In this document: positions 1-7,964 of the stretch, in pieces
Numbering within the stretch: position 1 is the stretch's first letter
How the letters are laid out: each line of letters begins with the position of its first letter
Origin: Acidobacteriota bacterium
GTDB lineage: Bacteria; Acidobacteriota; Polarisedimenticolia; J045
DNA length: 64,000 bases
Direction of reading: 5' to 3'
Assembly (NCBI GenBank): GCA_017994815.1
Contig: JAGOJY010000005.1
Location: forward strand, 62,001-126,000
Made by a program: the position numbers and the translations under genes
The notes under the pieces: generated by a model
Database searches by the model: none
Seen by the model: only the letters and a program-made list of their open reading frames with translations
Told to the model about the DNA's origin: nothing

Positions 1-392
1 GCAAGCAGATCACGGTCGACCTGATGAGCGCGGTCATCGTGCTCCTGGTGCTCGTGACCTCGCTCGGCATTGCCGGCCTGAACGCGTTCTCCGTCGCCGA
101 GCGCACGCGGCAGATCGGCACGCGCCGCGCGCTCGGCGCGCGCCGGCTGGACATCCTGACGCAGTTCCTGCTCGAGAACTGGCTTCTGACCACGATGGGC
201 ATCGCCTTCGGGCTCGTCCTGGCGTACGCCGTGAACTTCGGACTGTTGACCGTCGTGGCCACGGCGAAACTGAAGTGGCCGCTGTTGGCCGGCGGGACGG
301 TGCTCTTGTGGGCCGCAGGGATCGTGGCGACGCTGGCCCCGGCGCTGCGCGCTTCACGCGTATCGCCGGCAATCGCCACGCGCAACGTGTAA
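1..392 (+). CDS. ABC transporter permease, MacB/FtsX family (C-terminal part)
   Basis: The reading frame is open from the left edge (frame starting at base 3) and ends at TAA 390-392, so only the last ~130 residues are present. They hold three hydrophobic segments. Between the first two lies the short basic loop with RTRQIGTRRALGAR, the signature of the FtsX-like permease C-terminus in MacB-type exporters. Proteins of this family drive periplasmic or lipoprotein efflux together with an ATPase, which must lie outside the window. A two-component pair follows 55 bases downstream, a common arrangement for MacB-type systems that sense envelope stress. Family assignment is firm; the substrate is unknown. 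Confidence 0.85.
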   Translation, partial: KQITVDLMSAVIVLLVLVTSLGIAGLNAFSVAERTRQIGTRRALGARRLDILTQFLLENWLLTTMGIAFGLVLAYAVNFGLLTVVATAKLKWPLLAGGTVLLWAAGIVATLAPALRASRVSPAIATRNV

Positions 393-446
393 CCAGCAGT
401 AAGTGGCGCTGCAACCGGCCCGGGGTATGGTTCGTTCCACCAGAAG

Positions 447-1820
447 ATGGCGCCGGTGGACCACATCCTGATCATCGAGGACCAGCCCGCGGTGGCCCGC
501 GCGCTGCAGATCCTGTTCGAGGTCCACGATCTGCCGGCGGTGACGTGCGCGGACCCCGAGCGGGCGCTCGCGGTCCTGGCCCAGGACGACGTCGGGCTCG
601 TCGTGCAGGACATGAACTTCAGCCCCGGCGAGACCTCCGGGCGCGAGGGGATCGAGCTGTTCCGCAAGCTGCGGGCGATCGACCCGGAGCTCCCGGTGCT
701 GGCGCTCACGGCCTGGGCCTCGCTCGAGGCCGCCGTGCAGATGATCAAGGAAGGGGCCAGCGATTACCTGGCCAAGCCGTGGGAAGACGGCCGGCTGCTG
801 GCCACGGCGCGCAACCTGCTCGAGATCCGCCGCCTGCGCCGGATAGAGCGCGGGCAGGAACAGCGCCCCGGGGTGCAGGACGAACTGGCGGCGAGCCACG
901 ACCTGCGCGGCCTGGTCTACGAAAGCGTCGCGATGCACCGGCTGGTTTCGCTCGCGGTGCAGGTCGCGGCCTCGGACGTGCCGGTCCTGATCACCGGCCC
1001 CAACGGCACCGGCAAGGAGAAGCTGGCCGAGATCGTCCAGGCCAACTCGCCGCGGCGCGGCGGGCCGTTCGTGAAGATCAACGCCGCGGCGCTGCCGGAC
1101 GAACTCCTGGAGAGCGAGCTGTTCGGCGCCGAGCCGGGCGCGTACACCGGGGCCGTGCGGCGCCGGATCGGCCGCTTCGAGGCGGCCGACGGCGGCACGC
1201 TGTTCCTCGACGAGATCGGGTTGTTGTCGCCCGCCGGCCAATCCAAGCTGTTGCGGGTCCTGCAGAGCGGGGAGTTCGAGCGGCTCGGATCGAGCGAGAC
1301 CCGCCGCGTGGACGTACGCTTGCTCGCCGCGACGAACGCCGACCTGCGCGAGGCGATGTCGCAGCGCACGTTCCGTGACGACCTGTACTTCCGGATCAGC
1401 GTGATCGAGCTGAACATCCCCGCGCTGCGCGAGCGGCCGGACGACATCCTGCCGCTCGCCGAGCACTTCCTCGCCGAGCCCGGCTTGAAGGAACGGCGCC
1501 TCGCACTCTCCCCGCGCGCGCGGGCGGCGCTGCTCGCGCACGATTGGCCGGGCAACGTCCGCGAGTTGCGGAACCGGATCCAGCGCGCGGTCTTGATCGC
1601 GGGCGGGCCGCCGATCGAGCCGGAGCATCTCGGCCTCGTGCCCGCGCGGCAGGCATTCCCGGCCACCAGCGACCCGGAGCGCCGGCGCATCGAGCAGGTG
1701 CTCCTCGAAACGGGCGGCGTCGTGTCCAAGGCCGCCGCCGAATTGGGCCTCAGCCGCCAGGCGCTGTACCGCAAGATGGAGCGGCTCGGGATCGCCTTGG
1801 AACGCCGGCTTCGCGAATGA
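447..1820 (+). CDS. Sigma-54-dependent response regulator, NtrC family
   Basis: A 457-residue protein with the three NtrC modules. The N-terminal receiver (about 5-125) has acidic residues E11/D12, phosphoacceptor D55 in VVQDMN, and the later LTAW and AKPW positions. The central AAA+ domain has Walker A GPNGTGKE (184-191), the sigma-54-contacting loop GAYTGA (231-236; a common variant of GAFTGA) and Walker B GGTLFLDEIG. A C-terminal Fis-type helix-turn-helix is seen near VSKAAAELGLSRQALYRKM. It should activate RNA polymerase-sigma-54 when phosphorylated by the kinase encoded next, whose ATG overlaps this stop (ATGA, 1817-1820). The adjacent MacB-type permease operon is a plausible target, though no -24/-12 promoter was identified. 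Confidence 0.93.
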   Translation: MAPVDHILIIEDQPAVARALQILFEVHDLPAVTCADPERALAVLAQDDVGLVVQDMNFSPGETSGREGIELFRKLRAIDPELPVLALTAWASLEAAVQMIKEGASDYLAKPWEDGRLLATARNLLEIRRLRRIERGQEQRPGVQDELAASHDLRGLVYESVAMHRLVSLAVQVAASDVPVLITGPNGTGKEKLAEIVQANSPRRGGPFVKINAAALPDELLESELFGAEPGAYTGAVRRRIGRFEAADGGTLFLDEIGLLSPAGQSKLLRVLQSGEFERLGSSETRRVDVRLLAATNADLREAMSQRTFRDDLYFRISVIELNIPALRERPDDILPLAEHFLAEPGLKERRLALSPRARAALLAHDWPGNVRELRNRIQRAVLIAGGPPIEPEHLGLVPARQAFPATSDPERRRIEQVLLETGGVVSKAAAELGLSRQALYRKMERLGIALERRLRE

Positions 1821-3160
1821 ACGCGCGGGACGGGCGGCTCGGCCTCGGCCTCGCGCGCCGGATCACCCTCGCGGCCGTCTCGATCGCGATCGTGGCGGCC
1901 GGGACCACGGCCGCCGCCGCGGCACTCCTGCCGAACCCGTGGTTGGCCCTCTCCGTCGGCGCGCTCGCGGGCTCGGCGGTCGCGGCGGTGGTGATGCGCG
2001 GCGTGCTGCGCGGCCCGTCCGAGACGCTGCGCGCGCTCGCCGACGGAGTGCGCGGCTTCCGCGACAGCGACTTCAGCCTGCGCATCGCGGCGCGGGCCGA
2101 CGGCGAACTGGGGCAGGTCGTCAGCATGTACAACGAGATGGCGGACGCGCTCACCGCCGAGCGGCGCGATCTGTACCAGCGCGAGTTGCTGCTCGACACC
2201 GTGCTGCAGGGCGCGCCGATGGCGATCGTCCTGGCAGCGGCCGGCGACCGCATCGTCTACTCCAACCGCGCGGCGCTGGAACTGCTCGGCGGCGGCCGGC
2301 GCCTCGAGGGGCGCGCGTTCCGCGAGGTGCTGGACGCGGCTCCCCCGGCGATGGCGTCGGCCTTGGCCGGCGGCGGCGGACTGTTCACCGCGACCACCGG
2401 CGAGGAGGACGAGATCTACCGCGTGACGCGCCGCGCGTTCGAGATCAACGCGCGGGGGCACACGCTCTACGTGGTCGAACGGCTGACGCCCGAGCTGCGG
2501 CGGCGCGAGGTCGAGGTCTGGAAAAAGGCGATCCGGGTCATGAACCACGAGCTGAACAACTCGCTGGCACCGATCCGCTCGCTCGTCCACTCGGCGCGCC
2601 GGCTCGTCGGGCGGCCGGAGCAGTCGGAGCGGCTGGAGGAGGTCTTCACGACGGTCGAGGACCGCGCGACGTACCTCGCGGAGTTCCTCGAGCGCTACGC
2701 GCGGTTCGCGCGGCTGCCGCGCCCATCGCTCCAGCGCGTCGCGTGGGGCGAGTTCCTCGAAGGCGTGCGGCGGTTCTCGGACTTCCGGCTCGAGGCTCCG
2801 CCGCCGGCGGAACCGGGCTGGTTCGATCCGGCCCAGCTGCAACAGGTCCTGATCAACCTCTTGAAGAACGCGCACGAGTCCGGCAGCCCCCCGGGCGAGA
2901 TCGTGGTCTCCGTGCACCGCACCGCCGACGGCGGGGCGGCGGTGCGCGTCGCGGATCGCGGCTGCGGGATGGATGACGACGTGATGCGGCAGGCGCTGGT
3001 CCCGTTCTACTCGTCGAAGCCCGGCGGGGGCGGGATCGGCCTGCCGCTGTGCAGCGAAATCGTCGATGCGCACGGAGGCTGGCTGAGGGTGCAGGGACGC
3101 CCGCAGGGCGGGACGGTCGTCACCTGCTGGGTCCCGCCCCGTCCGCAGGACCAGGCCTGA
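1817..3160 (+). CDS. Sensor histidine kinase, NtrY-like
   Basis: The start at 1817 overlaps the regulator stop by 4 nt and gives 447 residues. Two hydrophobic segments near residues 12-60 form a membrane anchor with almost no periplasmic loop, so sensing is probably within the membrane or cytoplasm. A HAMP-like region, a PAS-like domain (about 115-215) and the kinase core follow. The H-box MNHELNNSLAPI places the phosphorylated His at 244. The ATPase domain has the N-box QQVLINLLKNAHES, the G1 box VRVADRGCGMDD, and a G2-type PFYSSKPGGGGIGLPL. The LNNSLAPI form of the H-box is typical of NtrY-like kinases paired with sigma-54 activators, which fits the upstream gene. Confidence 0.92.
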   Translation: MNARDGRLGLGLARRITLAAVSIAIVAAGTTAAAAALLPNPWLALSVGALAGSAVAAVVMRGVLRGPSETLRALADGVRGFRDSDFSLRIAARADGELGQVVSMYNEMADALTAERRDLYQRELLLDTVLQGAPMAIVLAAAGDRIVYSNRAALELLGGGRRLEGRAFREVLDAAPPAMASALAGGGGLFTATTGEEDEIYRVTRRAFEINARGHTLYVVERLTPELRRREVEVWKKAIRVMNHELNNSLAPIRSLVHSARRLVGRPEQSERLEEVFTTVEDRATYLAEFLERYARFARLPRPSLQRVAWGEFLEGVRRFSDFRLEAPPPAEPGWFDPAQLQQVLINLLKNAHESGSPPGEIVVSVHRTADGGAAVRVADRGCGMDDDVMRQALVPFYSSKPGGGGIGLPLCSEIVDAHGGWLRVQGRPQGGTVVTCWVPPRPQDQA

Positions 3161-3394
3161 GTTCACGACGGGTCTGCCCCGGCGGTCCGCGCTTGTTCGA
3201 GCCCGTCGTCCGGTCCGGACGGCGCGCGCGACGCTCTGGCGCGAGTCCGGCCGCGGTGACCGCCCCCGGCGGAGGACGCGCCGCCGGCCCCTTGGACCCG
3301 AACCTCCCGCCCGCCCGCGACTTACCGCGTCCGGGCACCGGAATTGCGGTTCTCCCGTGTCGTACGGCGCCCGGCGCCGTCAGCGGGAGGATCG
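3161..3394. other. Intergenic gap with no recognised feature
   Basis: About 234 bases between the kinase stop and the transglycosylase start. Several GC-rich self-complementary stretches occur, as expected at this base composition, but I see no terminator with a T-run, no tRNA and no clear promoter. The only useful signal is GGGAGG at 3385-3390, the ribosome-binding site of the next gene. Confidence 0.5.
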
Positions 3395-4057
3395 ATGGCG
3401 GACCGAAAGGAACACGCCCGGAAGTTGGCCCGGCTCGGCGCGGGATGCCTGGCGATGCTGCTCGCCACCGGGGCTGCCGGAGGTCCTCGCCCGGCGCCGG
3501 TTCGCGAACTCCGGCGCGCGGTGAGCGTCGAGGCACCGCGACCGGCGGGTGACGGCCCGACCCACGCGGCGATCGCTCGCCTCGTGCGCGTCTACCGGGC
3601 CACGCCCGACCACGCGTGGCAGCGCCGGCTGGCGGCCGCGATCCACGATCACGCGGTCACCGCGGGAGCGGACCCGCTGCTCGTCGCGGCGATCGTCGCC
3701 AGCGAAAGCTCGTTCCGTTCGCGGGCGGTCAGCTCCAGGGGCGCCGTGGGCCTGATGCAGATCCGCCCCTGGGTCGCGCAGGAGGTGGCGGCGAGGGCCG
3801 GGATCGAGTGGCGCGGCCTCGATACGCTGCGCAGCCCGGAAGCGAACATCCAGATCGGCGTGAGTTACTTCCTCGAGCTGCTCGAGCAGTTCGACCGCGA
3901 CCCCGTGCGCGCCCTCGCGGCGTACCGCGACGGCCCGACCCGCGTGCGCCAGCAGCTGCGCGACGGCACGTTCCAGGACAACGAGTACACGCGCCGCGTG
4001 CTCGGCCTGTACCGCGACCTCGCGGACGGGGTGCCCGGTCCCGGCGGGCGCGCCTGA
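3395..4057 (+). CDS. Lytic transglycosylase, SLT domain
   Basis: The 220-residue product begins with a basic stretch and a short hydrophobic segment (about residues 11-29) that looks like a secretion signal. The SLT fold follows: catalytic Glu is E104 in VASESSFRSRAVS, then GAVGLMQIRP and a C-terminal AYRDGPTRVRQQL. The last motif is normally AYNxGxxRV, so the Asn is replaced by Arg. ATG 3395 is preferred to an in-frame TTG at 3344 because GGGAGG precedes it at good spacing. The enzyme should cleave glycan strands in the periplasm, forming 1,6-anhydro ends. It stands alone here, so a role in wall turnover rather than secretion is likely. Confidence 0.87.
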   Translation: MADRKEHARKLARLGAGCLAMLLATGAAGGPRPAPVRELRRAVSVEAPRPAGDGPTHAAIARLVRVYRATPDHAWQRRLAAAIHDHAVTAGADPLLVAAIVASESSFRSRAVSSRGAVGLMQIRPWVAQEVAARAGIEWRGLDTLRSPEANIQIGVSYFLELLEQFDRDPVRALAAYRDGPTRVRQQLRDGTFQDNEYTRRVLGLYRDLADGVPGPGGRA

Positions 4058-4092
4058 CGCGAGTGGCGATTGACACGACCTTGTGCGCGTCC

Positions 4093-5364
4093 ATGTTTGA
4101 CCGTGTGGCCCCGACAGCGTTCCTAGCGCGCCAGCCGATCTTCGATGACGGCCTGCACGTCGTCGGCTACGAGCTGCTGTACCGCTCCAGCGAGCGCAAC
4201 GAGTTCGACGGGAGCGACGCGGCGCAGGCGACGGCGGCGACGATCCTGCACTACCTGACCACCTTCGGCATCGAGAAGCTCACGCGCGGCTGCCACGCCT
4301 TCATCAACATCGACAAGGAGACGTTGCTCAACGGCGACGTCGCGCTGCTGCCGGCCGGGCACGTCGTCATCGAGCTCCTGGAGACGATCGATGTCGATGC
4401 GGACGTGGTCGAGGCGTGCCAGCGGCTCGTCGGCGCGGGGTACCGCATCGCGCTCGACGACTTCCGGCCCGACTCCAGCAACCGGCGCCTGCTGCCCTTG
4501 GCCGAGATCGTCAAGTTCGACTTCCGCGACTCGCAGCCGCAGGAGCGGCGGAGTTTCCGCGCCGAGTGCCGCGGGCTGCACCTGCAGTTCCTGGCCGAGA
4601 AGCTCGAGGACTGGCGGGACGTCGCCGCCGCGCGCGGGGAGGGCTTCGGGCTGTACCAGGGCTTCTTCTACGCACGCCCCGAGGTCGTCCGCCGGCCGGG
4701 GCTGAACCGGACCAAGGCCGGCGCGCTGCGCCTGATGCAGCTGATGGCCCAACCCGAGCTGGACTTCCGCGAGGTGGAGGACCTGTTCAGCCGCGAGCTG
4801 GAGTACTCCTACCGGCTGCTGCGCTACCTCAACTCGGCGGCGTTCGGCCTGACCGGGAAGGTGCGCTCGATCCGCCAGGCGCTGGTGCTGCTCGGCGAGT
4901 CGGGGATTCGCCGCTTCGCGTCGCTGTTGACGATGACGATGCTCGGCGTGGGCAAGCCGCAGGAGCTGATCGTCTCGTCGGTGCTGCGCGGGCGGCACTG
5001 CGAGCTGATCGCGGAGAAGGCCGGGCCCGGCACTTCTCCCGGAAGCTGCTTCATCACCGGGCTGTTCTCCGCGCTCGACGCCCTGCTGGACCAGCCGATG
5101 GACAGCGCGCTGGAAGGGCTGGCGCTGGACGACCAGATCGTGAGCGCGCTGCGCGGCGAATCCAACCGGCAGCGCGCCATCCTCGAACTGGCCCACGCGC
5201 ACGAGCGCGGCGATTGGGACCGGATCGACGCGGCCGCGCGGCAACTCGGGATCGAGCCGAAGCTCGTCGCCGAGGCCTACGTCGAGGCGCTGACCTGGGC
5301 CCAGGGACTCGACTCGGACGGCTGCGAGGCCGCCGCCGCCGGCACCGTCACGCCGTCGAACTGA
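4093..5364 (+). CDS. EAL-like/HDOD signalling protein (YuxH type)
   Basis: A 423-residue protein. The N-terminal half (about 8-210) is an EAL-like domain beginning FLARQPIFD..VVGYELLYR, the start typical of the YuxH class. The signature EAL is ELL (in HVVIELLET), and later metal and catalytic positions are altered (IALDDF, VKFDFRD), so cyclic-di-GMP hydrolysis is doubtful. The C-terminal half (about 215-410) is an HDOD domain with LLRYLNSAAFGL and GESGIRRFASLL. Such proteins are regulatory, probably binding a nucleotide or protein partner. ATG 4093 is chosen; an in-frame GTG at 4063 would add ten residues and has no better ribosome-binding site. Confidence 0.88.
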   Translation: MFDRVAPTAFLARQPIFDDGLHVVGYELLYRSSERNEFDGSDAAQATAATILHYLTTFGIEKLTRGCHAFINIDKETLLNGDVALLPAGHVVIELLETIDVDADVVEACQRLVGAGYRIALDDFRPDSSNRRLLPLAEIVKFDFRDSQPQERRSFRAECRGLHLQFLAEKLEDWRDVAAARGEGFGLYQGFFYARPEVVRRPGLNRTKAGALRLMQLMAQPELDFREVEDLFSRELEYSYRLLRYLNSAAFGLTGKVRSIRQALVLLGESGIRRFASLLTMTMLGVGKPQELIVSSVLRGRHCELIAEKAGPGTSPGSCFITGLFSALDALLDQPMDSALEGLALDDQIVSALRGESNRQRAILELAHAHERGDWDRIDAAARQLGIEPKLVAEAYVEALTWAQGLDSDGCEAAAAGTVTPSN

Positions 5365-5371
5365 CCCGCCG

Positions 5372-5746
5372 TCACGTCCGCGGCGGCTCGAACAGCGCGC
5401 AGACCGCGCCCGCGGGATCGCGGATCACCGTGAAGCGGCCCATCTCCCCACCCTTCGGCCCCGCGACCACCTCGCCGCCGAGTTCGAGGCAACGGGCGAC
5501 GCTGCGGTCGAGATCGGTGACCACGATGTAGACGAGCCAGACCCGCGGGAGGTCGGCGTTCGCGCCGCGGGCGTGGCACACGCCGGCGACCGCCGAGTCG
5601 CCGCCCGGCACGGTCATCGCGAAATCGCTGTAGCCGTCCATCTCGACTTCCTGCACGCCCCAACCGGCGACCTCGCGGTAGAAGTCGCGCACTCCCGTCG
5701 CATCCGGGACGGTGAGATCGACCCAACCGATCGTGCCTGGTTCCAT
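5372..5746 (-). CDS. VOC (glyoxalase/bleomycin-resistance fold) protein
   Basis: The 124-residue product fits a single VOC module. It starts GTIGWVDLTVPD, continues with VRDFYREVAGWG, and has a second beta-alpha-beta unit VWLVYIVVTDLDRSVARC ending in DPAGAVCALFEPP. This is the classical paired repeat of the glyoxalase-like family. The usual first metal-binding His is not obvious, so it may not be a metalloenzyme. The start is supported by GGAGGTAG six bases upstream. It ends 5 bases after the convergent EAL-like/HDOD gene and has no functional link to neighbours that I can see. Confidence 0.85.
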   Translation of the reverse strand: MEPGTIGWVDLTVPDATGVRDFYREVAGWGVQEVEMDGYSDFAMTVPGGDSAVAGVCHARGANADLPRVWLVYIVVTDLDRSVARCLELGGEVVAGPKGGEMGRFTVIRDPAGAVCALFEPPRT

Positions 5747-5835
5747 GACCCTACCTCCGCTGGTGACAAGCCAGTCTAGCGCCGCCCGCCGCCGTCGGCA
5801 TGACGACGCCGTGCGGCAGGCGGGGAGCGCCCGCG

Positions 5836-6987
5836 TTACGACCAGATGCCGGGGATGGCGCGGGAGCAGTCGGGGCACTTGCCGGATTGCAGCCGATTTC
5901 CCAGCACCGCGAGGCCCGTGCGGCGGATCAGCGTGGCGCCGCAGCCGGGACAGTAGGTGTGGTTGCCCGGGTGGCCGGGGACGTTGCCGACGTAGACGTA
6001 CTTCAGTCCCTCGGCGCGCGCAGCGTCGCGCGCCCTTTCGAGCGACGAGACCGGCGTCGGCGGGACGTTCATCATCCGGTAGCTCGGGTGGAAGCGCGTG
6101 AAGTGCACCGGCACCTCGGGGCCGACGTCGTCGCGGACGAAGCGCGCGAGCGCGCGGGCCTCCGCCTCGCCGTCGTTGAGGCCCGGGATCAGCAGCACCA
6201 CGATCTCGGTCCACATCCGGCGCTTGGCCAGAAGGCGCAGCGTGTCGAGGACCGGCTTCAGCTCGCCCCGGCACTGCTCCTTGTAGAACTTCTCGCTGAA
6301 CGCCTTGAGGTCGACCTTCACCGCGGCGAGCACGTCGGCCAGCTCGTTCATCGGCTCGGGCAGGATGAAGCCGTTCGAGATCATCAGCGTGCGCAGGCCG
6401 GCCTTGTTGCCGGCGATGGCGATGTCGCGGACGTACTCGGCCCACACGACCGGCTCGGTGTAGGTCGCGGCCAGCGTCGGCGCGCCGTGGCGCCGCGCGA
6501 GCTGCACGAGGTCGCCCGGCGACAGGCTGCTGGTCCGCACCTGCTCCGGGCGGACCTGCGCGATCTCCCAGTTCTGGCAGAACTTGCACTCGATGTTGCA
6601 GCCCGGGACGCCGAGCGACAGCGCCGCGGCGCCGGGCAGCACGTGGTAGAACGGCTTCTTCTCGACCGGGTCGAGGTGCAGCGCGCAGGCCCGCGAGTGG
6701 ACGAGCGTCACGTACTTCCCCGCCCGGTTCTCGCGCACCCCGCACGCGCCGCGCTCCATGTCGGCGACGCGGCACTTGCGCGGGCACAAGTTGCACTCGA
6801 CGCGCAGCTGGTCGAGTTCCTTCCACCAGCGGGCCGGGCTGGCGGCGAGCCCGGCGCCTTCGCCCGAAGCCAGCGGCGCGCCGGCGGCCTGGTCCTGCGC
6901 GAGCGCGCCGCGCGCGAGGCACGCGGCGCAGCCGCCGGCGAGCAGCGCGCCGACGACGCGGCGGCGGCCGGTGTCGGTGGCGCTCAT
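5836..6987 (-). CDS. amrS: AmmeMemoRadiSam system radical SAM enzyme, with export-type N-terminus
   Basis: A 383-residue radical SAM protein. An N-terminal Cys cluster (CNLCPRKC...CGV) precedes the radical SAM motif CNIECKFCQNW, which has CxxxCxxC spacing and would bind [4Fe-4S] and S-adenosylmethionine. The C-terminus carries two further CxxC pairs (CPGC, CPDC). TYTEP and IPGLND are typical of the AmrS family, which co-occurs with Memo and AMMECR1 proteins. The first 31 residues, with GRRRVVGALLAGG then CAACLARGALAQ, look like a twin-arginine signal, possibly with a lipobox (LAGGC). That is unusual for a radical SAM enzyme. It is the last gene of the operon, and its ATG overlaps the preceding TGA by 4 nt. 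The substrate is unknown. Confidence 0.9.
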   Translation of the reverse strand: MSATDTGRRRVVGALLAGGCAACLARGALAQDQAAGAPLASGEGAGLAASPARWWKELDQLRVECNLCPRKCRVADMERGACGVRENRAGKYVTLVHSRACALHLDPVEKKPFYHVLPGAAALSLGVPGCNIECKFCQNWEIAQVRPEQVRTSSLSPGDLVQLARRHGAPTLAATYTEPVVWAEYVRDIAIAGNKAGLRTLMISNGFILPEPMNELADVLAAVKVDLKAFSEKFYKEQCRGELKPVLDTLRLLAKRRMWTEIVVLLIPGLNDGEAEARALARFVRDDVGPEVPVHFTRFHPSYRMMNVPPTPVSSLERARDAARAEGLKYVYVGNVPGHPGNHTYCPGCGATLIRRTGLAVLGNRLQSGKCPDCSRAIPGIWS

Positions 6988-7964
6988 ACGTCGGCGACCT
7001 CGATCGCGCCGGTGTCGGCCACGCCCAGGCCGAGCTTCGCCGCCTCGGCGATGTAGCGCGGCGCGCGGTTCTCGGAGGCGAGCGTGCCGAGCCCGACCTC
7101 CTTGCGCCGCGCCTCGACCAAGGACCAGCCGACCGCGTCCACCGCGACCGGGTCGGTCGAGGCGAGCACGCCGCCCCACGGCCACTGCCACTTCCGGCTC
7201 ACCGCCGGCCCGCCGTGGCACTGCGCGGTCAGGCCGTCGATCAGCGTCAGCCGCAGCTTGCCGCGGATCAGCGGGTACGCCGCGAGGTGGGCGATGAACG
7301 GCTGGCAGCCGTCGTCGTGGTGCTTGTTCGGGTTGTGGATCACGCCGTACCAGTTCTTCAGGCCGAACGACACGCCCGCCAGGTCGTGGTCCTTGACCAC
7401 GCCGACGTTGATCAGCGCGGTGATGTCGTTCACCAGCAGCTTGGCGAAGCAGGACCCGCCGGGGCCCCACTCGCGCGGGGTCCAGTCGTAGTCGTCGTCG
7501 GTGCCGAAGCAGCGCACCCCGCCACGGTCGCGCGCGAGGGCGAAGCCGGCGGACTTCAGCTCGCGGTCGGTGCGGTCCCAGACGAGGATGTTGCGCGCCG
7601 GCACGCCCGCCTCTTGCAGCAGCGCGGCGAGCCGCGCGACCAGTTCCGGGCGCGGCGAGAGCCCCTTGCCGGCGATCGTGTTGACCTTGATCCCGACGAC
7701 GTCGGTCGGCCGAAAGAGCGAGCGCAGCCCCGCGACCGCGCCGGTCGCCCCCCCCGCGCGGGCCAGCGCCGCCGCGAGCAGCGCGTCGAGCTTGGCCGGG
7801 TCGAGCTTGCCGGCGGCGCCGACGACGCCGTCGCGGCGCGCGCGGGCCACCACCGCGCGCCGCGCGCCGGCACCGAAGGCGGGCGGTCGCGCGAGGCCCG
7901 CCGCGCAGGTCGCGGCGATCGCCCCGAGCAGGCGCCGCCGGTCGCGATCGACGCCGGTGGTCAC
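6984..7964 (-). CDS. DUF362 protein with Tat-type signal
   Basis: Starts at GTG 7962-7964, whose GTGA overlaps the stop of the Memo-AMMECR1 gene, giving 326 residues. The N-terminus DRDRRRLLGAIAATCAAG resembles a twin-arginine signal. The body matches DUF362 proteins: VVGIKVNTIAGKG, a Rossmann-like NILVWDRTDREL, then INVGVVKDHDLAGVSFGLKN and GGVLASTDPVAVDAVG. DUF362 proteins are often found next to iron-sulphur proteins, but no reaction is established. A second, divergent DUF362 gene opens the same operon at 11076-12068. I infer that both act outside the cytoplasm with the membrane Fe-S protein and AmrS. Confidence 0.85.
   Translation of the reverse strand: MTTGVDRDRRRLLGAIAATCAAGLARPPAFGAGARRAVVARARRDGVVGAAGKLDPAKLDALLAAALARAGGATGAVAGLRSLFRPTDVVGIKVNTIAGKGLSPRPELVARLAALLQEAGVPARNILVWDRTDRELKSAGFALARDRGGVRCFGTDDDYDWTPREWGPGGSCFAKLLVNDITALINVGVVKDHDLAGVSFGLKNWYGVIHNPNKHHDDGCQPFIAHLAAYPLIRGKLRLTLIDGLTAQCHGGPAVSRKWQWPWGGVLASTDPVAVDAVGWSLVEARRKEVGLGTLASENRAPRYIAEAAKLGLGVADTGAIEVADV

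Noticed and set aside
3185..3215. GTTCGAGCCC resembling a tRNA T-loop
   Set aside because: The flanking bases do not form a T-stem, and no acceptor or anticodon arm can be built.
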